A DNA stretch of 64,000 nucleotides, from positions 3,575,405 to 3,639,404 of the forward strand of contig OX638330.1 of NCBI GenBank assembly GCA_951812725.1, written 5' to 3'. Below the pieces are notes generated by a model. It saw only the letters and a program-made list of their open reading frames with translations, had not been told where the DNA came from and made no database searches. A program made the translations under genes and the position numbers. How positions within the stretch are numbered: the stretch's first letter is position 1; the number at the start of each line of letters is the position of its first letter. The DNA comes from an uncultured Caldilineaceae bacterium (GTDB lineage Bacteria > Chloroflexota > Anaerolineae > Caldilineales > Caldilineaceae). Below, one piece after another: positions 10,297-18,395 of the stretch.

Positions 10297-10385
10297 TTCT
10301 CCCCTCATTGTTGTATTTTTGGGCGGTCGGGCCTTCGGCCCTCCCTTGTGCAGGGGCTGCGCCCCCGCAACGCCCCCCTACAAAA
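10297..10385 (+). repeat. Dispersed GC-rich intergenic repeat, copy A
   Basis: A segment with a core hairpin GGGCCTTCGGCCC. The 26-base core at 10320-10345 is identical to the reverse complement of 38964-38989. Similarity extends on both sides: CTCCCCT before the core, then TGTG, an ACGCCCC stretch and an AAAAA run after it. It also contains a second hairpin, AGGGGCTGCGCCCCC. Short ORFs through it encode GGRAFGPPL-type peptides that are artefacts of the repeat, not genes. Confidence 0.8.
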
Positions 10386-10519
10386 ACATGCCTCACCGAC
10401 CGTGTGCCTTCTTCGCAACGTGTCGGCTGGCGAGCATGGCGGCGGCTGTACACCAGTTGCGTCACCAAGAACCTGAATGGTTCCAAGGATGACTGGCTGG
10501 TCAAGTACTGTGGCTTAAT

Positions 10520-11679
10520 GTAAGTTCAATTTGATATCAAGAGTTTCTCGTAATCTGGGTCGAGTTCAAATTTAGGCCATAGACGAGTTACTACCTGGTG
10601 GGGATGGGCATTGATACAGTCGATGAAAGCTTTGCAAGCATCGAAGAGGTGACGCATGGATTGATGGCAGTGGTTGTGCGTGACCTCTTCTCGCATCCAG
10701 CGCCAGAGATTCTCAATCGGATTGAGGTCGGGACTATAGGCAGGCAGCGGGATGAGAGTGAGACAGAGTTTGGCGGCAGCAGCCTGAACGGACTTGGCCC
10801 GATGCCAGGGGGCGCCGTCCCAAATGAGCACGACTACGCCCGGTTCATCCGCCAACCATTCAGCCATGCGCTGCAAGAACTGAATCGTGTGTTCTTGGTT
10901 ACAGTTGCCCTCGTTCCAGATGAAACACTGCCCCGCGCCAAAATCGTAGGCGCCATACCAGTTAATGCGATCGGAGAGCGGAGCAGAGTCACTCATACGC
11001 CAAGCAATCTTGTTCTTTGCGGTCCAGGTGTAGCCCAAGTCCATATCGCGGTGGATGTGGGCTTCATCAATATAGACCAAACGGATCTGCTGGCGACAGA
11101 GTTGCTCATACAACCTTTGGAAGCGTTCCATAAAGGCCGCACGTTTCTGTGGGTCGGCTTTCTTGAGCACTTTTTGGCACTTTTTCCAGCGCAAGCGCGC
11201 TGCTTGCAGAACCCGGTGCAGCGTGCTGCGAGCGAGGTCGCAATCCATGACTTGCTTGAGCCAGCGCCGCAGCTTTTTCAACGTCCAACCATGACCGGGC
11301 AGGCCATGCTCTACAGGTTCCGTCTCACAGATTACGCTGACGAGCTGCTTGACCCGCTCCGGGCTAAAAAAGGGCGACGACCACCCGTATGACGATAGAA
11401 CACGGCCTTGGGCCCAAACTGATTGTAGCGATGTACCCAATTCAAGACTGTCTCTTTGGTGCGTCCGATTTCCCGCGCCCAAGCACAGGCATTCGTTTGC
11501 CTATCTGCGATCATATACAACGCCAGAAAACGTTCCCGGCTGCGGGCATCTTTGGCTTCCACCGACAACACCCGCAAGTCAGCCAGCGTCTGTCCCCATT
11601 TTTCCATATCCGGTCGAACCATCTTTGCTTCCTTTCCTTACATAAAGCGAGTCTGTCAGATGGTTCTACCACAACTTAC
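10520..11679 (-). mobile_element. IS630-family insertion sequence
   Basis: The element holds one transposase split over two reading frames and little else. The ends are tentative. GTAAGTT at 10520-10526 and its inverted copy at 11673-11679 face inward and bracket the coding region. Just outside both lies an inverted TGGTCAAG. IS630 elements target TA, and TA lies close to both ends, but I could not fix a clean duplicated TA, so the exact boundaries may be off by several bases. The coding part looks intact apart from the frame change. Confidence 0.7.
10526..11622 (-). CDS. IS630-family transposase, two frames joined by a probable -1 frameshift
   Basis: DDE transposase. The first frame (11622 to 11332) encodes the N-terminal helix-turn-helix region, including EIGRTKETVLNWVHRYNQFG. 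The second frame (readable from 11482, stop at 10526) encodes the catalytic domain with YIDEAHIH, VLIWDGAPWH and LPAYSPDLNPIENLWRWM, which supply the three acidic residues. The frames overlap at a minus-strand heptamer TTTTTTA (11371-11365), a classical X XXY YYZ slippery sequence. Shifting back one base there gives GGRRPFL followed by SPERVKQLV without interruption. This is more consistent with programmed frameshifting than with a decayed gene, although a sequencing error in the homopolymer cannot be excluded. Confidence 0.85.
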
Positions 11680-11767
11680 GTACCCTTGACCAATACTCTT
11701 GATCTCATTTGGGATCTACATTAGTAGTTACGACGGACCGCTTAAGAGGGTGAGTCCCTGCCCGAGT

Positions 11768-12769
11768 TCAGAACAGGCTCAGCTGACCTTGGGCCTGCAC
11801 TCGCAAGTTCGTGTACGCTCTCTCGGCGCCCGGCAGGGGGATTTCGAAGAGAAGGTCGGCGCCGGGCGTGATCGTTTCCCCGAACATGGGATGTTCGACT
11901 ACGTCCACAACTTCTCCAGCTTCGTCATAGAACGTCACGGCTACCACTACCGACGTCAGCGCAGTTTCGTGCCCGTTGTGAAGTCTGCCCACGACCGCAA
12001 GGCGTCCTTCCCGCTCCACAAGGGTAACTGCCGACACTTCCAACGCCCGGTATTCGGTGATGCTGAATTCATCAGAGTATACGCTCAACTCGTAGCTCTG
12101 CACAGCGGCGGGATCGACGTCCGCGATCATGCGAAACGGAGCAGAACTTTCAGCCTCCAGCTTGCCAAAGACCGCCAGAACCTCGGCGACGGCGATCGAT
12201 GCGCCGCTGCTACTGAAAAATTCAGCATGAACGCGGGCGCCAAACACTTCAAAAGCCCCGCCATTCACGAGTTCTCCAACCAGTACCAGTTGAGAGTCAG
12301 AAGCGTAACTTGTATGACTGCGGACATAAACGGCTGCCGGAACCGGCGTAGGCGTGAACGTGGCAGTGGCCGTCAGCGTCGGTGTGAGCGTCGGCTGCGG
12401 AGGCGATTCTGTAACGCTTGCTGTCGGCGTGGCAGTCGGCCGGGGCGGTTCAGCGGTGATCGTTACGTCTTCGGTAGGTGTTGACGTAGGCGTCGGAACT
12501 GCTGTCTCGGTGGACGTCGATGTCGGCAGTGGAACCGCTGTCTCTGTGGGTGTAGGTAAAGGCGTAACCGTAGGCTGGGCCGTAGCGGTGGCTTCTTCGG
12601 CGGCTTGCACGGGAGCGGCGGTTTCGGAGGGCGTGTCCGCGACTGGATCTTGCTCTTCGGCGCTGGAGATATCGGTATCCGGCGGCAGGGCGTCGCCGCC
12701 TGCGGGACCGCCGCAGGAAGTAACAAACAGGAGCAATACTGTGGCGGCCAGGAGCGAGACTCGTGGCAT
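11768..12769 (-). CDS. Lipoprotein with Thr/Pro-rich linker and FxLYD-like domain
   Basis: Function not known. I prefer the start at 12769, giving 333 residues, because the product then begins MPRVSLLAATVLLLFVTSC, a type II signal peptide with lipobox and acceptor Cys. An ATG at 12823 is also in frame. After the Cys there is about 115 residues of Thr/Pro/Glu low-complexity sequence. The C-terminal half contains alternating beta-strand-like segments (VLVGELVNGGAFEVFGARVH, then VVGRLHNGHETALTSVVVAV) that resemble paired FxLYD-type domains. It is the last gene of the sugar-import cluster, about 75 bases after a permease, so an envelope role linked to that transporter is possible but unproven. 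Confidence 0.7.
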   Translation of the reverse strand: MPRVSLLAATVLLLFVTSCGGPAGGDALPPDTDISSAEEQDPVADTPSETAAPVQAAEEATATAQPTVTPLPTPTETAVPLPTSTSTETAVPTPTSTPTEDVTITAEPPRPTATPTASVTESPPQPTLTPTLTATATFTPTPVPAAVYVRSHTSYASDSQLVLVGELVNGGAFEVFGARVHAEFFSSSGASIAVAEVLAVFGKLEAESSAPFRMIADVDPAAVQSYELSVYSDEFSITEYRALEVSAVTLVEREGRLAVVGRLHNGHETALTSVVVAVTFYDEAGEVVDVVEHPMFGETITPGADLLFEIPLPGAERAYTNLRVQAQGQLSLF

Positions 12770-12843
12770 GGTAGTTGAATCCGCTCTCGCTTCGCTAATT
12801 GCGGGCAGATTGCCCGATATCATTTCACGCTACTGGGAACAGT

Positions 12844-13746
12844 TTACCCCTTTAAGCCGGAGGTTACAACGCCGCTGACGAAGTGGCGCTGAAGCACAAG
12901 GTAGATGAGCAGCACTGGCAACATGGTCATGGTACCGAGGGACAGGAACCAGTGAATCTGGTATTGCCGCAGGCCGCCGCCGTGGCGAAATTCGGCCAGC
13001 GTCCGCTTGAAGGTCAACATGCCGCGCGCCAGGGTCCAGGTGTTATCGTCGGTCAGGTAGATCAGCGGACCCCACAGATCGTTCCATGAATGGAGGAAGA
13101 GAAAGATCGAGGCCGCGGCCAGCGCCGGGCCGATATTGGGCAGGATCACGTGGCGGTAGATGCCGACCGGGGAACAGCCATCGATCTTGGCAGCGTCATC
13201 CAGTTCGGTGGGGATCGTCATAATATACTGGCGCAGCAGGAAGATGTAGAATGCGCCGCCGCCCATCCACATAGGAACAATGAGCGGCAGGTAGGTGTTG
13301 AGCCATCCCAGGCGGTGGAAGAGCAGGAAAGTTGGAATAGCCGTGACCTGCATTGGGACCATCATCGTCCCCAGCACAATGAAGAACAGGAAGTTTCGCC
13401 CGACGAAACGAAGGCGGGCAAAGCCGTATGCCACCATCGAGGCGGAAAGCAGCCCCCCGAACATGGTGGCCACGGTGATTACGAGAGTGTTGAAGAGGAA
13501 GCGGGTGAAGGCCAGGGCCGTCCAGGCTTCGATGAAGTTCTGCCACTGCCACGGCTGCGGCGGGAGCAGATTGATGACGGTTTCTTCGAGCAGCATTTCC
13601 TTTGTCTTCAATGCGCCCGAGAACATCCACAGCAACGGGAAGATCATGATGATGCCAATCGCGATGGCGATCAGATAGTTCAGGGCCAGTCGTGGCACGC
13701 GGCTGAATATCCAGGGATTGCTTGCCGGTCTGATTTCCGTTGCCAT
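12844..13746 (-). CDS. Sugar ABC transporter permease, MalG/CUT1 type
   Basis: Inner-membrane permease of 300 residues with six predicted transmembrane segments, the first being LIAIAIGIIMIFPLLWMFSG. The EAA loop that contacts the ATPase is visible as ELDDAAKIDGCSPVGIYRHV about 100 residues from the end, as in MalG-type proteins. Its start codon abuts the stop of the MalF-type gene upstream (TAAATG), so the two are translationally coupled. No ATPase gene occurs in the cluster; a shared MsiK/UgpC-type ATPase elsewhere is the usual solution in such systems. Confidence 0.9.
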   Translation of the reverse strand: MATEIRPASNPWIFSRVPRLALNYLIAIAIGIIMIFPLLWMFSGALKTKEMLLEETVINLLPPQPWQWQNFIEAWTALAFTRFLFNTLVITVATMFGGLLSASMVAYGFARLRFVGRNFLFFIVLGTMMVPMQVTAIPTFLLFHRLGWLNTYLPLIVPMWMGGGAFYIFLLRQYIMTIPTELDDAAKIDGCSPVGIYRHVILPNIGPALAAASIFLFLHSWNDLWGPLIYLTDDNTWTLARGMLTFKRTLAEFRHGGGLRQYQIHWFLSLGTMTMLPVLLIYLVLQRHFVSGVVTSGLKG

Positions 13747-14700
13747 TTATGCCTCCTGCGACTCGTAATGAACCCAACGCCGGGCCAGCCAGAACTGAAG
13801 TAAGGTCAAGCCCATAATTATCAGGAAGAGAAGCCAGGCCAGCACGCTGGCGTATCCGAACCGCCTCTCGGTGAATGCAACGATATAGAGATAAAGAACA
13901 TAGAAGAGCGTTGAACGCGCCGGCCCCCCTTGGGTCAACATGAAGCCCTCGGTGAATACTTGCAGCGAGCCGATCATGCCAACGATCATCAGGAAGAAGA
14001 TAGTGGGTGACAGAAGCGGCAAAGTGATATGGCGGAAGAGAGCCAGGCCGCTGGCGCCGTCGACCTTGGCAGCCTCATGAAGATCGTCGGGGATGCTCTG
14101 TAGGCCGGCGAGCATGATCACCATGTAGTGCCCGACGCCGTATAAGCGCATGATGATGTAGGAGGGCAGGGCCCACTCGATGGAAGTCAGCCAGTCGACG
14201 CGATCGAAGTCGAATATGCGCAGGATTTGGTTGAACATCCCGTAGTCCTTCTCGAACATCGCGGCCCAGACGAAGGTCATGGCGACACCGCTGACCGCGG
14301 CCGGCAGGTAGAAGAGGCCGCGGAAAAAGGTGTGTCCTTTGAAGCGCTGGTTGAGAAGAAGTGCCATCGCCAGTGAGATGATGATTGCCAGTGAGACCGT
14401 CCAGAAGGCAAATACCGCGCTGACGCGCAACGAGCCAATAAAGCGGATGTCAAATTTGATCAGTTCCTCAAAGTTCGCCAGACCTACATAGGTGATTTTC
14501 TTGAAGCCGGCGTACTCGGTAAACATCAGTCCGAGTGAAACCAGAAGAGGTCCTGCCAGGAAGAGCACGAACCCGAGGATCCAGGGTGAAATGAAAAAAT
14601 AGCCATAGAGGTTCTCGCGCCACGCTTCCCCGCGCGGCAGCCGAAACCGGCTTGGGCGCATCTGCGGAAGCGCGGTGTTCACTTCGGATATATTAGCCAT
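13747..14700 (-). CDS. Sugar ABC transporter permease, MalF/CUT1 type
   Basis: Permease of 317 residues. It has an N-terminal cytoplasmic stretch, a first membrane helix at FISPWILGFVLFLAGPLLVS, and an EAA loop HEAAKVDGASGLALFRHITL. It should pair with the adjacent MalG-type gene to form the channel of a carbohydrate importer. A 123-base gap with a GCCGGC hairpin separates it from the previous permease pair, so it may be a second, partly independent transporter unit in the same transcript. Confidence 0.9.
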   Translation of the reverse strand: MANISEVNTALPQMRPSRFRLPRGEAWRENLYGYFFISPWILGFVLFLAGPLLVSLGLMFTEYAGFKKITYVGLANFEELIKFDIRFIGSLRVSAVFAFWTVSLAIIISLAMALLLNQRFKGHTFFRGLFYLPAAVSGVAMTFVWAAMFEKDYGMFNQILRIFDFDRVDWLTSIEWALPSYIIMRLYGVGHYMVIMLAGLQSIPDDLHEAAKVDGASGLALFRHITLPLLSPTIFFLMIVGMIGSLQVFTEGFMLTQGGPARSTLFYVLYLYIVAFTERRFGYASVLAWLLFLIIMGLTLLQFWLARRWVHYESQEA

Positions 14701-14728
14701 TGATTCAGTCTACTTTCCTTTGCAAGGC

Positions 14729-14747
14729 GCCGGCTGCTTTTGCCGGC
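14729..14747 (-). other. Small hairpin between permease pairs
   Basis: GCCGGC at 14729-14734 and 14742-14747 can pair across a 7-base loop, about 30-50 bases upstream of the MalF-type start at 14700. No T-run follows on either strand. It could reduce or separate expression of the two permease pairs; the evidence is only the inverted repeat. Confidence 0.35.
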
Positions 14748-14823
14748 CTACTCAATTAGGCTTGTAGAGCGACTCTCACTTGCCCGCCGGACATTGCGGC
14801 CAGGAGAGGTCCTCTGGGAGCGA

Positions 14824-15690
14824 TCAGAACTTCAGGGCGCCCTCGGTAAGGCCGCGCTGGATGCGGCGGTGAAAAAGGATGTACATGAAGATTGGCGGCC
14901 AGGCCGCCAGCGAGAGGGCGGCTACTTGCAGGCTCCACAGGCTCACATACTTGCCTTCAAAGTGCATGATTCCCAGGGGGATCGTGCGCAGCGTATGCTT
15001 GTGCAGGTAGATGAGGGGCCAGAGAAAGTCGTTCCAGAAGAAGACGAAGTAGAAGATGGTCATGGTGGCGATCGCCGGCATGGCCAGAGGGACCATAACA
15101 TGACGCAGGATCTGCAGCTCTCTGGCTCCGTCAACACGGGCCGCGTCCTCCAGTTCAGGGGGAATCGACATGAAGTAGGCACGGATGAAGATGATGGCCA
15201 GGGAGGACCAGCTCATGTAGGTCAGGATGACGGCAAGCGGGCTATTGAGGAAAGCGATGGGCAGGTGCAGAGCGGCGGCCCAGGAATCCAGGATGGCCAT
15301 CAATTTGAAGCCGGGGACCATGAGCGCCTGGGTGGGAACGGCCATGCCGACAAGGAAGTAAATAAAGATTGCTCGATTGCCCTTGAAGTGATAGCGGGCC
15401 AGCCCGTAGGCGGCGGTGGTCGAAATGGTAATGATGCCGATGACAGAGACGACAGCGATCAGGATGCTGTTGGCATAAAGGCGGGTGAAGTTCCCGGTCT
15501 GCCAGGCTTCGGCGATGTTTTCGAAAGAGATGCGGGTCGGCAGGCCGAAGGGGGAGAGCATGACCTCCTCGTTGGTCTTGAGTGAAGTGTAGGACATCCA
15601 CGTCAAGGGATAGAGGATGCTGATAGCGGCAACGACTAAGAACAGGTAGAAGAGGAGTCTGACAGGCAGACTGAGTTCGCGAAAGACCAT
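14824..15690 (-). CDS. Sugar ABC transporter permease, MalG/CUT1 type (second pair)
   Basis: I chose the ATG at 15690 (MVFRELSLPVRLLFYLFLVV, 288 residues). A GAGGA ribosome binding site stands about 9 bases before it, and this start does not overlap the upstream gene. An in-frame start at 15735 would overlap that gene by 35 bases. The protein has the six-helix CUT1 pattern and the EAA loop ELEDAARVDGARELQILRHV. It forms a channel pair with the MalF-type permease directly upstream. Confidence 0.9.
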   Translation of the reverse strand: MVFRELSLPVRLLFYLFLVVAAISILYPLTWMSYTSLKTNEEVMLSPFGLPTRISFENIAEAWQTGNFTRLYANSILIAVVSVIGIITISTTAAYGLARYHFKGNRAIFIYFLVGMAVPTQALMVPGFKLMAILDSWAAALHLPIAFLNSPLAVILTYMSWSSLAIIFIRAYFMSIPPELEDAARVDGARELQILRHVMVPLAMPAIATMTIFYFVFFWNDFLWPLIYLHKHTLRTIPLGIMHFEGKYVSLWSLQVAALSLAAWPPIFMYILFHRRIQRGLTEGALKF

Positions 15691-15700
15691 TGCGGATTCC

Positions 15701-16639
15701 TCAGGTAGAAACGGCTCCCCTGCCGGCGCGGGCAAGGGTGAACTGAATGATGGACATGCCGATAATTACCAGGACGAGCACGAGCGCGATGGCGGTGGCG
15801 TATCCATGCTGTGTACGGGCGCCGCCAAGGCCGAGCTGGTAAATATAGGTGACGACCGTCTCGGAGCTGTGGAAGGGCCCGCCGCCTGTCAGCGTGTAGA
15901 CCAGATCAAAGACGCGCATGGCATCGATAGAGGTGATAACGGAGGCAACGACGAGCACTTCGCGCAGAAGGGGGACTGTAATTTTCGTGGTCAGTTGCCA
16001 CGACGTGGCGCCGTCGAGGCGGGCGCTTTCCTGCAGTTCACGAGGTATGGCCTGCAGACCCGCAATCAGCAGGAACATGGTGAAGCCAAAGTTGCGCCAT
16101 ATGTGGACTGCTATGACGACGAAGACGTTGAGCGTAGTCGTGCCGAGCCAGCCGAATTTGGGCCCGTCGAGGCCAACTGCACGCAGAAGGATGTCGACAA
16201 TTCCGATGGTCGGGTCGAGCAGAAAGTTGAAGAGGATCCCGATGACGACAAGCGAGATCACGAAAGGAACGAAAAAGATACTGCGGAACCACTTGGCAAA
16301 CCTGGGTCCGGACTCCAAAATGATGGCGAAGAAAAGGGCGACCCCGACCTGGAAAAGGAGGCAACAGACAACAAAGAGGAAACTGTTGCGGAACGCGCCC
16401 CAGAAGAACTCGTCACCGGCCATTTGAATGAAGTTTTCAAGACCGGTGAATCTGAGTGTGGAAAAGCTGATGCCTGTCCAATCGGTAAAGCCAATCACCA
16501 CCGTGCCGATCAGCGGCAGGATGAGGAAGACCGTGTAGAAGAAGAAGGCGGGCGCTATGAGGAACAGCGCGAAGCGTCCATCATAGCGACCCGTAAGCGG
16601 GCCCTTTCCTGACCCGCCCGTCAGCGTAGGGCGCCGCAT
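15701..16639 (-). CDS. Sugar ABC transporter permease, MalF/CUT1 type (second pair)
   Basis: Permease of 312 residues with a first membrane helix at LFLIAPAFFFYTVFLILPLI and the EAA loop ELQESARLDGATSWQLTTKI. It lies 49 bases after the binding-protein gene at 16689-18059 and just before its MalG-type partner. Binding protein, MalF and MalG in this order form a standard CUT1 import operon. The substrate is not evident from sequence. Confidence 0.9.
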   Translation of the reverse strand: MRRPTLTGGSGKGPLTGRYDGRFALFLIAPAFFFYTVFLILPLIGTVVIGFTDWTGISFSTLRFTGLENFIQMAGDEFFWGAFRNSFLFVVCCLLFQVGVALFFAIILESGPRFAKWFRSIFFVPFVISLVVIGILFNFLLDPTIGIVDILLRAVGLDGPKFGWLGTTTLNVFVVIAVHIWRNFGFTMFLLIAGLQAIPRELQESARLDGATSWQLTTKITVPLLREVLVVASVITSIDAMRVFDLVYTLTGGGPFHSSETVVTYIYQLGLGGARTQHGYATAIALVLVLVIIGMSIIQFTLARAGRGAVST

Positions 16640-16688
16640 TCCTACTCCTTATCGGGAACAGTCGAAGCCTGCTAACCTTGCGCGAGCG

Positions 16689-18059
16689 CTACATGCGCGC
16701 TTCGCGCCACTCGAGCACGAGATTTTCGGCGCGTTCAGCGGCCTCGACAGGGGTCAGCGCGCCGCTCAACACACCACTGGAGCCGTGCCAGAGGATCTCC
16801 TGGCCAATGTTGTAGTCCATCGCGCGCTCGATCATGATTGTCAGGGCCGGTGCGTTGTCCAGCAGGTCGATAAGCCGGGATGACTCCGGCCGCAGGTTTT
16901 CCATCGGCGACGTCAGCGGCATCGGAGGCGCCTCGCCGGGCAGATGCTTGTACCAGATTCTGTGCGGGTCCTCGGACTGCAGGTACCACTTGACGAACAC
17001 CTGGGCCTCTTCTGGATGCGCCGACTCCTTGGGTACGATCAGCGTGCGGGCGTTGAAGGAGACTTCGTTGGCGTTGCTCTCGGCGATATCGTCGATGGCC
17101 GGCATGAGCATGAACTGGAGGTCGATCTGGGGAGTCTCCTGGGCAAACCATTCACCCAACAACCAGCCGCCGGTCTGGAAGAAGGCGCCGTCGCCGCGGA
17201 AGAGCTTGCCAAAGGCGGCCGGATAGTCGTCGGAGAGCACGCCCCGGGAGTAGTAGTCATTGTCCAGGAGCTCTTTGATCAGTTCCCAGACCCTTACGCC
17301 GGCCGGATCGGTGAATCGCAGGGGGGACTCGTGGTTGGCATCGAGGCCGCGGAGGAAGAGATCGACCGAGCCTTTGACGCCAAAGGTTCTGATGTAGAGG
17401 TGCTGTGCCCAGTGGCCGCCGGGCCATGCGTTCTTGGCGCCAATCAGGACGGGTGTGACACCGGCATCCTGAAAAGTTTGGCAGGCGTCGGTGAAGGCGC
17501 TCCAGGTAGTCAGAGTAGCGGGATCGACGCCGTGCTCTGCGAGGATTTCGGCATTGTAGTACATGAGGTTGGCGACGGTCATGGCCCAAGGCGCGCCCCA
17601 GTAGCGGCCCTCGTAGAGGACCGAGTCGAGAGCATCGGGATAGATTACGCCCTTGCTTTCCTCGACTACATCGGTCAGGTCCAAGAGCTGGTCGGCCTCT
17701 ATAAAGGCGGAAAGCGCGCCGGGTCCGGCATCGGTCTGAAGGAAATCGGGTACGGCGCCACCGGCAAAGGCGGTCTTGGTGGCCTGCTCGTAGGCCAGGC
17801 CGGAGAAGCCGCTATGGGTGACGTGAATGCCGGGGTTGGCACTGTTGAAGCTTTCGACGATTTCGTCCATCGCGCCCAACCAGGGGACGGTCGCCATTTC
17901 GGTCCACATTTCAAGCTCGGCGACCATCTCGTCGGGCTCGGCCCCCGCCATGTCGCCGGAGTCGGCGGGCGCGGCGACCGGTGCACAGGCGGCCAGCAAA
18001 CCGATCCCTGCGGCGCCAGTGGCACCTTTCAGAAAACTGCGTCTGCTCACGTTATTCAT
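16689..18059 (-). CDS. Sugar ABC transporter substrate-binding lipoprotein
   Basis: 456-residue solute-binding protein of the MalE/UgpB type. The N-terminus has a twin-arginine motif (SRRSFLKG) followed by a hydrophobic stretch and a lipobox ending LLAAC, so it is probably exported folded and anchored as a lipoprotein. Features such as PDFLQTDAGPGALSAFI and WGAPWAMTVANLMYYN are typical of CUT1 binding proteins. A good GAGGAG ribosome binding site precedes the ATG. A LacI-type operator-like site lies 29-42 bases upstream of the start, which suggests sugar-responsive control of this gene and the permeases behind it. Confidence 0.9.
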   Translation of the reverse strand: MNNVSRRSFLKGATGAAGIGLLAACAPVAAPADSGDMAGAEPDEMVAELEMWTEMATVPWLGAMDEIVESFNSANPGIHVTHSGFSGLAYEQATKTAFAGGAVPDFLQTDAGPGALSAFIEADQLLDLTDVVEESKGVIYPDALDSVLYEGRYWGAPWAMTVANLMYYNAEILAEHGVDPATLTTWSAFTDACQTFQDAGVTPVLIGAKNAWPGGHWAQHLYIRTFGVKGSVDLFLRGLDANHESPLRFTDPAGVRVWELIKELLDNDYYSRGVLSDDYPAAFGKLFRGDGAFFQTGGWLLGEWFAQETPQIDLQFMLMPAIDDIAESNANEVSFNARTLIVPKESAHPEEAQVFVKWYLQSEDPHRIWYKHLPGEAPPMPLTSPMENLRPESSRLIDLLDNAPALTIMIERAMDYNIGQEILWHGSSGVLSGALTPVEAAERAENLVLEWREARM

Positions 18060-18087
18060 CTCATTCTCCTCAGCGGTGGTGTGGTTT

Positions 18088-18101
18088 GGAAAGCGCTTAT
18101 G
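18088..18101 (-). promoter_or_regulatory. Putative LacI/GalR-family operator
   Basis: GGAAAGCGCTTATG contains the AAGCGCTT palindrome that forms the centre of many LacI/GalR/CcpA operators. It sits 29-42 bases upstream of the binding-protein start, where it could block transcription or initiation. No regulator gene lies in the window, so the assignment rests on motif and position only. Confidence 0.5.
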
Positions 18102-18335
18102 TTTCGCTCAACCGAAGCCCGGTTCAGCCGAATTCTGGCCGTGGTGGTCCTGTGTGCTCCGGTTGGGCTTTTTTGCGAGGACTGCTCGGAGTACCCTGGG
18201 AACGCTCGCAGAACTGCTGGGACGCAAATCCGCAGGCGAAGCTTCAAAGAGCCCGGACTGCCGAATTCCAATGAGCGACGGCGTAATTTAGTGGAACCGT
18301 GAATTTAACGCGGCCCTGGGCGAGGCCAGCGAGAC

Positions 18336-18368
18336 TGGGGTGACGGGGGCTGGATGCCCCCGACCCCA
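18336..18368 (-). terminator. GC-rich stem-loop between the two binding-protein genes
   Basis: TGGGGT-GA-CGGGGGC at 18336-18350 pairs with GCCCCCGACCCCA at 18356-18368, with a 2-base bulge and 5-base loop. It lies about 28 bases after the stop of the binding-protein gene 18396-19766. No clear T-run follows. It could attenuate read-through or stabilise the binding-protein mRNA. The rest of the 18102-18395 gap shows no gene. Confidence 0.5.
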
Positions 18369-18395
18369 AGTTCACATCGTGTTTGCAGAGCGTAC

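Noticed and set aside
10121..10492. Plus-strand frame with GGRAFGPPL and CRGCAPATPPYK peptides
   Set aside because: The peptide is produced by the intergenic repeat. The same type of peptide arises from copy B at 38935-39007.
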